This document shows positions 7,674 to 18,390 of a stretch of DNA of 64,000 nt, in pieces. Numbering within the stretch: position 1 is the first letter of the stretch; each line of letters opens with the position of its first letter. The notes beneath the pieces were generated by a model. That model made no database searches. It was not told the DNA's origin and saw only the letters and a list, made by a program, of their open reading frames with translations. Origin of the DNA: Nocardia sp. NBC_00565 (GTDB taxonomy: Bacteria; Actinomycetota; Actinomycetes; Mycobacteriales; Mycobacteriaceae); NCBI RefSeq assembly GCF_036345915.1, contig NZ_CP107785.1, forward strand, positions 7,812,001 to 7,876,000. Direction: 5' to 3'. Position numbers and translations under genes: made by a program.

Positions 7674-10600
7674 TTACGGCGCGGCGTCGAAGCGGAGTTC
7701 GGCGATCGAGGTCTGGAACTGGCCACCGGAATTGCCGAGTCCGGTGATCCATACGAGCACGTACCGGGCCGCCTGATCAGCACGGACCGGGATTTCGGTG
7801 ATGCCGTTCTCTAGTCGCGCCGAGCCGATCAGCTGGGTCTGGTCCAGTGTCGGCGAGGCCGTCGGCGAGGTACGGATCTCGACCGCGGTGCCCGGACTCG
7901 GCGATTCGATCGAGACGTTCGTCAACTTGGCCGGACTCGGCAGGGTGGCCAGCAGCCCGACGCCCTTCTTGAGCGCCGGGAACTGCTGGAAGTACTGATC
8001 GCTGCGCCAGACGGTGGCCGGATTGTTATCCAGTACCGCCCCGGTGCCGCTGACATTGTCCGGCGTGCCCTCAGGGGAGAACACCTTCACACTGGTCACC
8101 GGCACCGGCACCCCGCCCGTCGGCGCAGCCGTCGCGCCGCCGGGCGTCGGCGCGGGGCCGGGTGAACTGTTCGTGGTGAGGCCGATATTGCGCTGTTCGT
8201 TGAGCGGCGCATCCGATGCGCCGGGCGCGAAGACGCTGACCATCCACCAGATGATGATGCCGACCACGAGCGCGGCCAGGATGCCGAGCCCGACCATGAT
8301 CCACATCATCCGCTGCGAGCGTTCCCGTTCCGCCGCAAGCAGTTCCGGATCGGCGAGCGATTCGTCGGCCCCGCTCGGCGGACGCTGACCCAGCCGCAGC
8401 ACCGGGATGAAGTCGGTCTTCTGATCGACCACCGAGGCCTGCTCGAGCACGTGCTGCACGGTCGCCGCGGTGCGCACACCCTTGTTCGATTCCAGCGAGC
8501 GGACCGCGACCGCCGAGATCTCGAAGGGCACCTCGGGCCGGATCTGCCGCGGCTCGACGGGGGTGCCGTCCGAGCCGAAATCGGCCAGCCGCAGCCCGCC
8601 GACAGTCGCGGCGGTGCCGGTCATACCGCCCGCCCGGATCGGCCAGCGCGCGGTGATCAGCGCGTAGAGCATCGCGCCGAGACCGCGCACATCGGCCTGC
8701 GCGTCGGAGTCGCCGAGGGTGCCGGGGAACGCGAGCACCGCGTCACCGGTCGCGCTGATCCGGACCCGGTCCGGATGGTCGATGGACAGCGAGCCACCGC
8801 CGCGGTGCGCCAGTTCGGCGGCCGAGGCCAGCGCCCGGATGGCCCGGGCCGCACCGATCGGCGACGGCACCGTCTCGGCCATCTCGCGCAGCGACCGACC
8901 CGGTGTCCACTCGGCCACCACGATGCCGCCGGAGCTGCCGCGCACCACGTCGAGCACGCGTGCCAGACCCGGTGAGTTGATCCGGCCGAGTCGCAGTGTG
9001 CGCGACAGGATCGCCTGCGGGCCGTCGTGACCGGAGTTGTCGCTGGCCTTCTGATCGGCGTCGACGAAGGTGAGCGCGACCTCGCGGTCGAGCTTGATAT
9101 CGAGTGCCTGCCAGAACTTGAGGCCACGGGATCCACCGTGACCGGCGAGCAGTCGGTAGCGGCCGCCCGCGACCGAGGCGCCCGGAATCAGTTTGGGGCC
9201 GCGCGGGGTGCGCCGACCGGCCGGGTCGCCGCCAATGGGCGGCAACTGCGGCGGGATCGGAATCATCCCGGTGTCGTACATCGGATCACGCTGCGGAGCC
9301 TCCCGCGGTTGCTCACCGGATCCTGGTGCGGCATCGTGAACCGGCGGAACGCCATCGGCGTCCTGGTTCGCGTACGCGGGATCGGAGGCATTCCCGGCGG
9401 GCGGAACATCCGTGGAGAGCCCACCTACCTTGTTCGCAGAAGAGTCGGCGGCTGGGACGCCGCCCAGCGCCGCGTCGTCGCTCACCCTCGTTCCTCCTTC
9501 GGCCTGATATGTCGAAGTTTCGGCAAACTCGCCACCTGTGCTTCTCTGCCGAACAGGGTACGGGAACTCACCCATACCGGTGCTGTCAACGGCATGAGCT
9601 CTGATCACGGGTAGCACCATGGTCTGGGCATCCATGTACGGGTCGAAACCAGGGTATGCCACATACGGTTCGGGGCGCCGGAATACCTGCGTTGCGTACT
9701 CGTCCTCGACCGGACCGTCGAGACCCAGATCGGGGGCAGGCGGAGTGAAGCCGAGCCGCCGGGAGATGGCCACGGTGATCGCGACGATCTCCGGAATACC
9801 GGCGAGCCGCATCAGCCCGAACGCGACCGCGAACATCACGATCGCCGACAGTGTCACCCGGATCAGTGAACCGGGGCCGCCGGTGAGCCGGTCCAACCCG
9901 AGCACCTTGTCCACGATGAGCATGACCGCGCCGCCCGCGATCGAGGCAAGCAGGACCCGGGTCACCGTGCGTCCGACATTGACCATGCGCAGATCGCCCA
10001 GACTGCGGTGCAGCAGGTAGCCGCCGATGAAGGCACCGCCCAAGAAACTGAGACCGGTCGCGACACCGAGAACGATCACGACCTGATCGCTGCTGCTCGC
10101 GATGACCGGTGCCAGCACCGAGATCAGGATCTTGATCGTGGTGATGCCCAGGATGATCCAGGTCGGCGTCCACGCCTGCTCCCTGGCGTAGAAGACGCGC
10201 AGATGGATCAGCACCAATGAGTACGGAATCAGCGCGAAGGCCGACCAGCTCACCGCTTCACCGAGACGTTCGGCGTCACCGGCGAACCGCGCGTAGCCGA
10301 ACAGCGCCTCGCCGACCTGTGGTCCCGCGAGCGTCAAGAAGGTGACCACGGGGACCAGGGCGATCATCGTCAATCGGGTCGCTACCGAGAGATCGTCCAC
10401 GACGGCCGGGGTATCGTCGGCCGCCGCGTTGCGGCTCAGCCGCGGCATGATCGCGGTCAGCAGGGTGACACCGAGTACGCCGTAGGGCAGCTGGAGCAGC
10501 AGCCAGGCGTTGGTGTAGATCGCTGGGCCCGCTTCGTCGGCGGCCGAGGCGATGTGGTTGGACACGATCAGGCCGATCTGGCTGATCACCACGTACAGGA

Positions 10601-12134
10601 TGATCGCGGAGCCCATCTTGCCGAACTGCTTGAGTCGCGCGTCGACACCCCACAGCGGACGCAGATCGACATGGTTGCGCCGGATCGCGGGCAGCAGGCT
10701 CAGCGCCTGGGTGGCGACGCCCAGGGTGATGCCGCCGCCGAGGACCAGCAGTTTCGGATCGCTCATCCGGACCGGATCCAGGGTGATCTCGCCCGGCGTC
10801 AAGGCATAGAGCGCCAGCACGACCAGCACGACGACGTTGTTCAGCACCGGCGCCCAGGCACCGGGTTTGAAATTCTGCCGGGTATTCAGAATCGCCGTGA
10901 ACAGCGCCGACATGCCGTAGAACAGGATCGCCGGCACCAGCAGATAGGTCAGCGCGGTGGTCAGCTCGGTGTTGACCTTGCCGTCCGAGGAGACGAATAC
11001 GCGCGTCGCGAGCAGCGGCGTCGCGGCGGCGGCGAACAATGTGGCCGCGGCGAGCACCGCGAAGGCGGCGGTCACCAGCCTGCGGACGAAGGCGACGCCG
11101 CCATCGTCGTCCTCTTGTTCGGCGCGGACCAGCGTCGGCACCACCATCGCGGTCAGCACCGCACCGAGGACCAGCTCGGTGATCATATTCGGGATCAGGT
11201 TCGCCGAGGTGTACGCACTGGCGATGGCCGGGCCGAGAGCGGTCAGCAACAGCAGCTGTTTGCCGAAGCCGGTGATCCGACTGATCAGGGTCGCGATCGC
11301 GATCGAACCGGAGTCCCGCAGCAGTCGCGAACTCGCGCTCTGTTTGGTCTCGGTGGCGACCGCGCCCGAGGCGGGCCACTCCTGGGTCCGCGGGCGGCCC
11401 GCTTCCCGGGGAGGGCGTTGGCGTTCTACCGGTTGCTGGCGTTCTACTGGGTGCTGCCGCTCGACCGGGGGCTGCCGCTCGACCGGGGGCTGCCGCGTCG
11501 CGGCGGGCTGTGGCGGCGGGGTCTGGTAGCTCGGCTGCGGCGGCTGGTAGTTCGGCGGTGGCGCGAAACGCTGGGGTGGCACCCGAGGTGGCTGCCCAGA
11601 CGGTCCGGGGACCGGCTGGCCGGGCGGCATCGGACGTGGCCGGGCCGGGCCGGGCGCTGGCGGCGCCGCCGGATACTGACGCTGGCCCGGATGCGCCTGC
11701 TGATTCGGCTGGGGTCGGGGCTCCGGGTATTGCTGGGGACCGGGCCGCGGGGGCGTTTGCCGTGGCATCGCTCCCGACGGTGGTGCCATGGGGCCGGCAG
11801 GTGGCTGCGGCGCGCGCCCGGGGTGCGGGCCGGGTCGCTGGGGTGGCGCTTGCCGTGGCGTCGCTCCCGATGGCGGCGACATCGGACCGGTAGGGGGCTG
11901 CGAGACGCGAGGTGCGGGTCGGCGCGGTGGCATCGGGGGCTGCCCGGGACGGCTCACCTGCGGCACGCGCGGCGATTCGGCGAAACGATCGTCGGGAGTC
12001 ATTTCCGCGTCCTCCGGTTCTGCCGGTGGCTGCGCCAGTTGTCGTTCCCAGGGTGCCGCGGGTGCCCGGCGGGCCGGGGGTCCGTCGGGCCGATCAGGTC
12101 GTTGCCGATGAGCGGATAGATCATCGTCGCTCAT
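7674..12134 (-). CDS. mviN: Lipid II flippase MurJ fused to pseudokinase and extracellular domain
   Basis: This 1486-residue protein flips lipid II for peptidoglycan synthesis. Residues about 1-265 are Pro/Gln/Arg-rich and disordered. A MurJ/MviN core with many membrane segments spans roughly 267-800, starting SSRLLRDSGSIAIATLISRITGFGKQLLL. A linker leads to a protein-kinase-like domain (about 1030-1250). There the VAVK lysine is replaced (VALTFVD) and no HRD or DFG motif is visible, so it is a pseudokinase. A membrane segment follows (IMVGLGILAALVVGIIIWWMV), then an extracellular domain with a carbohydrate-binding-like look. The layout equals Rv3910 but with a longer N-terminus. ATG 12134 has AGGAGG 5 nt upstream. 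Confidence 0.93.
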   Translation of the reverse strand: MSDDDLSAHRQRPDRPDGPPARRAPAAPWERQLAQPPAEPEDAEMTPDDRFAESPRVPQVSRPGQPPMPPRRPAPRVSQPPTGPMSPPSGATPRQAPPQRPGPHPGRAPQPPAGPMAPPSGAMPRQTPPRPGPQQYPEPRPQPNQQAHPGQRQYPAAPPAPGPARPRPMPPGQPVPGPSGQPPRVPPQRFAPPPNYQPPQPSYQTPPPQPAATRQPPVERQPPVERQHPVERQQPVERQRPPREAGRPRTQEWPASGAVATETKQSASSRLLRDSGSIAIATLISRITGFGKQLLLLTALGPAIASAYTSANLIPNMITELVLGAVLTAMVVPTLVRAEQEDDDGGVAFVRRLVTAAFAVLAAATLFAAAATPLLATRVFVSSDGKVNTELTTALTYLLVPAILFYGMSALFTAILNTRQNFKPGAWAPVLNNVVVLVVLALYALTPGEITLDPVRMSDPKLLVLGGGITLGVATQALSLLPAIRRNHVDLRPLWGVDARLKQFGKMGSAIILYVVISQIGLIVSNHIASAADEAGPAIYTNAWLLLQLPYGVLGVTLLTAIMPRLSRNAAADDTPAVVDDLSVATRLTMIALVPVVTFLTLAGPQVGEALFGYARFAGDAERLGEAVSWSAFALIPYSLVLIHLRVFYAREQAWTPTWIILGITTIKILISVLAPVIASSSDQVVIVLGVATGLSFLGGAFIGGYLLHRSLGDLRMVNVGRTVTRVLLASIAGGAVMLIVDKVLGLDRLTGGPGSLIRVTLSAIVMFAVAFGLMRLAGIPEIVAITVAISRRLGFTPPAPDLGLDGPVEDEYATQVFRRPEPYVAYPGFDPYMDAQTMVLPVIRAHAVDSTGMGEFPYPVRQRSTGGEFAETSTYQAEGGTRVSDDAALGGVPAADSSANKVGGLSTDVPPAGNASDPAYANQDADGVPPVHDAAPGSGEQPREAPQRDPMYDTGMIPIPPQLPPIGGDPAGRRTPRGPKLIPGASVAGGRYRLLAGHGGSRGLKFWQALDIKLDREVALTFVDADQKASDNSGHDGPQAILSRTLRLGRINSPGLARVLDVVRGSSGGIVVAEWTPGRSLREMAETVPSPIGAARAIRALASAAELAHRGGGSLSIDHPDRVRISATGDAVLAFPGTLGDSDAQADVRGLGAMLYALITARWPIRAGGMTGTAATVGGLRLADFGSDGTPVEPRQIRPEVPFEISAVAVRSLESNKGVRTAATVQHVLEQASVVDQKTDFIPVLRLGQRPPSGADESLADPELLAAERERSQRMMWIMVGLGILAALVVGIIIWWMVSVFAPGASDAPLNEQRNIGLTTNSSPGPAPTPGGATAAPTGGVPVPVTSVKVFSPEGTPDNVSGTGAVLDNNPATVWRSDQYFQQFPALKKGVGLLATLPSPAKLTNVSIESPSPGTAVEIRTSPTASPTLDQTQLIGSARLENGITEIPVRADQAARYVLVWITGLGNSGGQFQTSIAELRFDAAP
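11411..11495 (-). repeat. Tandem coding repeat in the MurJ N-terminus
   Basis: The codons for residues about 214-241 of the MurJ fusion encode serial variants of a six-residue unit, (R)QPPVE / RQHPVE / RQQPVE. At the DNA level this is an 18-21 nt tandem repeat built on gctgccgctcgaccgggg-like units. It is a probable length-variable, slippage-prone site in the disordered cytoplasmic tail. Confidence 0.65.
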
Positions 12135-12282
12135 CGTGCCTCCTGCGCCATGCTGTTCCCCCCGCCACCCGCCGATAACATCGAGGCTGTTACGCGATTG
12201 TCCTCCACGATGCCATGTGTGGTGCGGGGTCGGCATGGATCAGGGGTGGCGACAGCCGGAAACGAGTGCGGTGTCGCCGTCC

Positions 12283-15006
12283 TCATCCCGCCTCCTGCTG
12301 CTCCTGCTGCTGTAGTACGCGCTTGCGTGCGCGCCGATACCTGTTCACCCGGCGTCGGGTGCCCGGGTCGAACCCCTCGTCGGCCGGATCCGGCTGTCCG
12401 CGGAACCGACGCCACAACCGGCGCCCGGCCAACAGGAACAGCAGTATTCCGGCACACGCCGTAATTATTGCCAAGGTCTGACCGTATGCGTTCGAGCGCA
12501 CCGAGACCGAGGTGGGATTGCCGAGGGGGATGCCGTCGGGCGTGGTAAGGGATATCGGAATGACCAGGTTGCGGCTGTCGCTGACCTCGGTCGGAATCTG
12601 GAATGACCGACTTCCGGTGGGCGGCAGGGTCTCATCGCCGGGATCGGTGATCTTCGTCTCGACGGGGGCCTCGATCCGGAACCTGATCCGGATGGCGACC
12701 GGCAGATCGTTGCGGGCGACCAATAGCAGGGGGCTCTGCTCGGAGGCCAGTGTGTACACCCCGCCGGGCGGCAGCACGGTGACCGAGCCGTAGAGGCGGT
12801 CCATCGTGTGTGTCACCTGGTCGAGGCGGCGTTGGGCATAGGTTTCGGGTTGTGCGGAATCGCCGGAGCGCCGGTCCGAGAGCGTCAGCACCCGCAGCAG
12901 GTCGTCGCGCAGCGGAGTCAGGAATTGCCGTGGCGTCGGCTCGGATTCGGGCACCTCGACGAGCGCGCGCATGAGTTCGGTGATCCGGCGGCCCTGATCG
13001 CGGACCGGGAGTACGAAGCGGTCCGGGACCGCGTCATGGGCGGCCTGCGGCAGGTATTCGGGTTCATACGGCTGCGCGTCGGGCGACTCGGCGATCAGGT
13101 CGGCGAGCGGGCGCGGGGCCGCGAGGTTGTTGCGCAGCAGCAGATCGACCTGTTTGAGGATCGCGCCGGCCTCGTCCCGGTTCGCACTCCATTGCTGCGG
13201 CGGCACCAGCAGCAGCGAGCGCGGTCGGTTCGGCTCCGGGTTCAGCGCGGTCCAGGTGATGGCACCGAGTGCGTCCTGCAGCCGGGCCATCCGGGAGTCG
13301 TTGGTGACGTCGTAGCGGACCCGGGACGGGGTGAACGACGGGGTCGGCGGATTGGAGCCGACCGCGGCGAGGGCGGTCGCGGACCAGATGTCGAAGGTCG
13401 CCGCATGCAATGCCGGGTCTGCGGGTGGACTCGCGGGCAGGGTCGGCGTGCCCGGGGTCGGTGCGCCGGAGGTGGTGGTCGTGCTCGAGGCGGAGGTACT
13501 CGGTGCGGAGGTGGTCGGTGTCGCGCTGGTCTGCGGTTCCGGTTCCGATGTCGACTCCGCCGTCACCGGAACCGGGGCGATCTCGGCGAGCCGGACCACA
13601 TCCGGGGTGATCGTTTCCGGCAGCGGCGGACTCGCGCTGGTCTGGTTGGCGGTGCTCTGGTTGCCGGTGCTGTTGCCGGTAGCCGTCGGCAGTTGCGATG
13701 CCGTCGCGGAACCGGCCGTGCCGAGCGGGACGGCCGCGGTGTCGGCCAGCACGGCGGTCCCGAAACCGTGGCTGCGCAACAACATTCCCGCGCCTTCATC
13801 GAGACTGCCGGAATCGGGGACACTCACCCCGCGTACCGATTTGGTGGCCAGGATCGAATCGACGATATCGGCGGGTGCGTCCAGCGCCCGGGCGGACAGA
13901 TCGGGATCGTTGACCGCGGCCACTGCGGTGATATCGACCTGCGCGAACGGCAGCGCGACCGTGCAGACCGAGGCGGCGACCGCACGCAGCCGATCCAGCC
14001 AGGTCTGGGCCTGGTCGGCGCCGGCGCCCGCTCTGGTCGCGCCGTCCGGATCGGATGGGCTGGCCAGCACTCGATAACCCTTGGTCATCGCCTGCACGGT
14101 GATCAGCAGATCGGGATCGACGGCGACGCAGACCGATGAGGTCAGCGTCCGATCGCGACCGGCCGGGCTGGTTCCGAGCACCGACTCCAACGCCCCGAGC
14201 AGTTGGTCCAGGCGTCCGCCCTTGCCCAGTGAGGCGGCCAATTCATCGTCGGTCAGCTCGGCTTTCCCGTTCACCGAGCCCGGAACGCCGGCCACCAGCC
14301 GAGGACGATCGGCCAACGGCCACAGCAACGTCGTCGCCACCGGGGTATCGGGGACGGCGGGCACCGGCTGGGCCGCCGCACCGTCGGCATCGGCCGCTGG
14401 CGGGACGCCCAACACCGGCAGCAGGAAGCGGGCGTCGTCGAGGCGGGCCTGGGTGCCGTAGGCCGGTTCACCGTTGACGTTCAGCAGCAGCGGATAGACA
14501 CCCGGCTTGCTGATATCCAGCGAGGCCGCGCTGCTGGAGCGAAACGCGATGGTCAGTTGGAACTGTTTGCGCTGGCCGGGGCTCAATCGTTCGGCGACAT
14601 CCTCGAACGGACCGGTCATGTCGTAGTTGACCTGATCGAGGCGCAGCGTCGAGCGCAGTGCGCTCGGTGTCGTCACCGCGGCGGCGCGCTGGATGCGAAC
14701 GCTGACGTCCTCGACCACCCGGTCGCCGATATTGGTGACGGTGCCCGCGACCGTCAGCGTCGGATCGCTGGTCGTGGTCACCGCGGCCGGATTCACCGAA
14801 TCCAGGGTCAGCTTCAGGAATTTCGGCGACGACGAACTATTCGGCGTCGTCGGCTGTGCGGTGGCGGGCTGGGCGATCAACATCGGTAGCGCCGCCGCCG
14901 AGCCGAGAATGGTCAGGACCGCCACGATGATCCGGAACAGGCCCACCCGTCGCCCGGCCACCACCCCCAACGGAATCGCTGCGCGATGCCGAAAAGTCTG
15001 GGTCAT
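12283..15006 (-). CDS. Secreted/membrane-anchored DUF6049-type envelope protein (Rv3909-like)
   Basis: This 907-residue protein has an N-terminal signal segment (residues about 20-50, [31 protein letters not shown]) and a C-terminal membrane anchor ([26 protein letters not shown]). Most of it is therefore predicted outside the membrane. The middle carries a low-complexity Thr/Ser/Pro stretch (about residues 440-540). No catalytic motif is recognised. The neighbours and size match Rv3909, a conserved protein of unknown function between a NUDIX gene and mviN. Its ATG overlaps the NUDIX stop by 4 nt, indicating translational coupling. A role in MurJ-related envelope assembly is inference from context only. 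Confidence 0.8.
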   Translation of the reverse strand: MTQTFRHRAAIPLGVVAGRRVGLFRIIVAVLTILGSAAALPMLIAQPATAQPTTPNSSSSPKFLKLTLDSVNPAAVTTTSDPTLTVAGTVTNIGDRVVEDVSVRIQRAAAVTTPSALRSTLRLDQVNYDMTGPFEDVAERLSPGQRKQFQLTIAFRSSSAASLDISKPGVYPLLLNVNGEPAYGTQARLDDARFLLPVLGVPPAADADGAAAQPVPAVPDTPVATTLLWPLADRPRLVAGVPGSVNGKAELTDDELAASLGKGGRLDQLLGALESVLGTSPAGRDRTLTSSVCVAVDPDLLITVQAMTKGYRVLASPSDPDGATRAGAGADQAQTWLDRLRAVAASVCTVALPFAQVDITAVAAVNDPDLSARALDAPADIVDSILATKSVRGVSVPDSGSLDEGAGMLLRSHGFGTAVLADTAAVPLGTAGSATASQLPTATGNSTGNQSTANQTSASPPLPETITPDVVRLAEIAPVPVTAESTSEPEPQTSATPTTSAPSTSASSTTTTSGAPTPGTPTLPASPPADPALHAATFDIWSATALAAVGSNPPTPSFTPSRVRYDVTNDSRMARLQDALGAITWTALNPEPNRPRSLLLVPPQQWSANRDEAGAILKQVDLLLRNNLAAPRPLADLIAESPDAQPYEPEYLPQAAHDAVPDRFVLPVRDQGRRITELMRALVEVPESEPTPRQFLTPLRDDLLRVLTLSDRRSGDSAQPETYAQRRLDQVTHTMDRLYGSVTVLPPGGVYTLASEQSPLLLVARNDLPVAIRIRFRIEAPVETKITDPGDETLPPTGSRSFQIPTEVSDSRNLVIPISLTTPDGIPLGNPTSVSVRSNAYGQTLAIITACAGILLFLLAGRRLWRRFRGQPDPADEGFDPGTRRRVNRYRRARKRVLQQQEQQEAG

Positions 15007-15539
15007 CGCTTGCCGGTCTCCATCCGGTCGATCATCCGGTTCGCCACTTCGGCCAGGCGCCGTTCGTCAGCGTAGGCCAGTCGAGAATCCAATTCGCTCA
15101 ACGGAACCCACGCGACCTGCGTGACCTCGACGTCGGCGTCGGAGAGTTCACCACCGATGGAACGCAACAGATAATGATGCACGGTCTTATGTACCCGGCG
15201 ACCCTCGGTGACGAACCAATAATCGATGCTGCCGAGTTCGGCGACCACGATCCCATTGATTCCGGTCTCCTCGGCGACCTCGCGGATCGCCGTCTGCTCG
15301 GGCGTCTCCCCCTCTTCGATATGTCCCTTGGGCAGTGACCACAGCAGTCTGCCGCGCCGATCGGTCCGCCCGATCAGTGCCGCACTGCGCTGCTCGCTCG
15401 GCCCGTCCAACCCGTCGACGACCAGCCCGCCCGCCGAGGTTTCCCGAACCGTGCGCATGCGAGGCTTCGCCGCGTTGGCCGCCGATCCGCGGCGCCGAGG
15501 CTGGCGGCGTCGACTGTTCGCGCGATCGGCCGGAGACAC
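15003..15539 (-). CDS. NUDIX hydrolase (Rv3908/MutT4-like)
   Basis: This 178-residue protein has a complete Nudix box, [23 protein letters not shown] (pattern Gx5Ex7REVxEExGI), at about residues 73-95. It should hydrolyse a nucleoside diphosphate linked to another moiety, but the substrate is not deducible. The basic N-terminal tail ([11 protein letters not shown]) is unlike the rest of the domain. Two starts are possible. GTG 15539 has AGGA 7 nt upstream, and TTG 15542 is 3 nt further out. A dispersed repeat (15550-15714) ends only about 12 nt upstream of the start. The gene is first in the run toward mviN and overlaps the next gene by 4 nt. Confidence 0.88.
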   Translation of the reverse strand: MSPADRANSRRRQPRRRGSAANAAKPRMRTVRETSAGGLVVDGLDGPSEQRSAALIGRTDRRGRLLWSLPKGHIEEGETPEQTAIREVAEETGINGIVVAELGSIDYWFVTEGRRVHKTVHHYLLRSIGGELSDADVEVTQVAWVPLSELDSRLAYADERRLAEVANRMIDRMETGKR

Positions 15540-15549
15540 CAAGCAATCC

Positions 15550-15714
15550 TACTGTGTTGGATTTGCAGCGCCTGCGGCGCTGCGTGTTCGCGGCCCCCGT
15601 ATGTCTCGCGTCCGAGCCGTCGAGACTCGCGCCTGCGGCGCATGCACTTCGACGACTCGGACGCGAGACGGGCCGCGAACGGTCGCTCGTAAGACTCGCT
15701 CCGTGGTGGTTGCG
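15550..15714 (+). repeat. Dispersed start-proximal repeat, long copy 1
   Basis: It begins tactgtgttggatttgc and ends near aagactcgctccgtggtgg. It is an extended inverted repeat. gttcgcggccc (15586-15596) pairs with 15670-15680, a 14-bp arm at 15603-15616 pairs with 15656-15669, and cgtcga (15618-15623) pairs with 15649-15654. Copy 2 at 25839-26066 shares the ends, the hairpin and much of the sequence. The terminal 15 nt are also shared with the short copies at 30490-30566 and 58943-59018. Confidence 0.8.
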
Positions 15715-15816
15715 TGGGTGCGGTCGATTGTGAACTGGTTTGCCGTTTCGAGTGGTTGCGTGGGTGCGGTCGATTGCGAACTGGTTTGCGTTCCGAGTGG
15801 TTGCGCGGGTGCTGTC
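15706..15816 (+). repeat. 46-bp tandem repeat, about 2.4 units
   Basis: Units start gtggttgcgtgggtgcggtc at 15706 and 15752, with a partial third at 15797. Units are 46, 45 and about 20 nt, with few mismatches. The array overlaps the right end of the dispersed repeat and lies about 95 nt upstream of pcnA. Confidence 0.75.
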
Positions 15817-15909
15817 AGCTCGCCTGATGCGTGCGGCCTTGTATATAGGTGGCGGCCGTGTGGGTTGCGCTGGAATCTCGGTTGCGCGGGCTCGGTAAGC
15901 TGCTGTTTC

Positions 15910-17370
<1,461 letters not shown>

Positions 17371-17385
17371 CAGCGGATTCGCGGG

Positions 17386-18201
17386 TCAGAAGATGATGAG
17401 CGTGGTGCCCGCGACGATCGCCGAGCGGATCTGCGCCAGGTCGAACGATCCGGTGATCGCCGACAGCTCGACCCGGAAGCGGACCAGATCGCCCTCGCGG
17501 GTGGCGTGCACGATGCGCGCGTCGTTCGGCAGCTGATCGAGCAGGATCGCCGGGGCGGTCAGCAGATTCCGCGGCACTCGGATGCCCAACCAGTTGGCCC
17601 GGTGGATTTCGACGGTCAGCAGGTTGTCGCGCACCTGCGCCTCCACCAGCGCGGTGATCCGGCGCCGCCGATGCTTCGCCCGGATCAACCCGCTTTCCGC
17701 GATACCGAGCTGCCAGTCGATCCGCTGGGTATTGAGCCAGCCGACGACCGCCTCGGTGGTGACGGTGCCGTTCAGGTCCAACTGCTGCACCCGGGCCTTC
17801 GTCGGCACGCCGGGCACCAGCCGGACCCCGTGCGCGATCACGGTGACCTGCTCGATCGGGTGGTCGTCCCAGCACATCCGCGACAGCACGGTCTTGGTCT
17901 GGAAATGCGCGCCGCGGCGGCGCACCTTCAGCACCTGCAGGGTCGCGTGCAGGTCGTGGCCGAGCAGCGTCGCGCTGACCTCCTGGCCACCGAACCGGCT
18001 GAGAATGCCCTCGCTGAGCACGGTCATCAGCACATCCGGCATCAGTGCGGTGACGGTGCCCGCGCCGAGGTCGGCCACCGGATCCATCCAGGCGGTGGTG
18101 AAGGAGAGCCATTGCTCCAGCAGCGACTGATCGAAGAGTCGCTTGCCCAAGTCGACGGCCCGCATCGGTGACCATGACGTCGGATCGAAGTACGTGGCCA
18201 T
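17386..18201 (-). CDS. Hypothetical protein, possibly LmeA/DUF2993-like lipid-binding
   Basis: This encodes 271 residues with no signal peptide, membrane segment or catalytic motif. The repeated beta-strand pattern (ATLQVLKVRRRGAHF, then LDLNGTVTTEAVVGWLNTQRI, then DLVRFRVELSAITGSFDL) resembles the DUF2993 (LmeA) phospholipid-binding fold, but the match is by eye and weak. ATG 18201 has GGAG 5 nt upstream. It converges on pcnA with only 15 nt between the stops. Expression may be monocistronic, since the upstream gap is 190 nt. Confidence 0.6.
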   Translation of the reverse strand: MATYFDPTSWSPMRAVDLGKRLFDQSLLEQWLSFTTAWMDPVADLGAGTVTALMPDVLMTVLSEGILSRFGGQEVSATLLGHDLHATLQVLKVRRRGAHFQTKTVLSRMCWDDHPIEQVTVIAHGVRLVPGVPTKARVQQLDLNGTVTTEAVVGWLNTQRIDWQLGIAESGLIRAKHRRRRITALVEAQVRDNLLTVEIHRANWLGIRVPRNLLTAPAILLDQLPNDARIVHATREGDLVRFRVELSAITGSFDLAQIRSAIVAGTTLIIF

Positions 18202-18390
18202 AATTGCTCCGAGCGTACTTGGCGGCGGCGGTCGCCGCTGTGACGAAGTTGGCAATAGCACGTATCTACTGCGCGGTGTCAGCGATGACCCCGCGCAGGG
18301 CTGGGTCGCGGCACTACAACTCGCGGCGGCCAAGGACTCCCCCGGGCCGTCTGGTGATCGAGGGCCAGGATTTGGTGGCAGGGCCGAGGA

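Larger units (their letters stand above)
15540..15909. other. Divergent intergenic region with two repeat types
   Basis: This 370-nt region separates the NUDIX gene (-) from pcnA (+). Almost all of it is repeats: the long dispersed repeat copy 1 (15550-15714) and a 46-bp tandem repeat (15706-15816). Frames remain open across it on both strands, but their Arg/Thr-rich translations look like repeat read-through rather than protein. Promoters of both genes must lie in the remaining ~90 nt or inside the repeats. Confidence 0.5.

Noticed and set aside
10554..12119. A 521-codon plus-strand frame opposite the N-terminal half of the MurJ fusion
   Set aside because: It has the low-complexity Arg/Gly composition expected as the complement of the Pro-rich coding region.
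15226..15909. Upstream extension of the pcnA frame through the repeats
   Set aside because: The frame is open but translates repeat DNA and antisense NUDIX sequence. The family N-terminus begins near 15910-15940.
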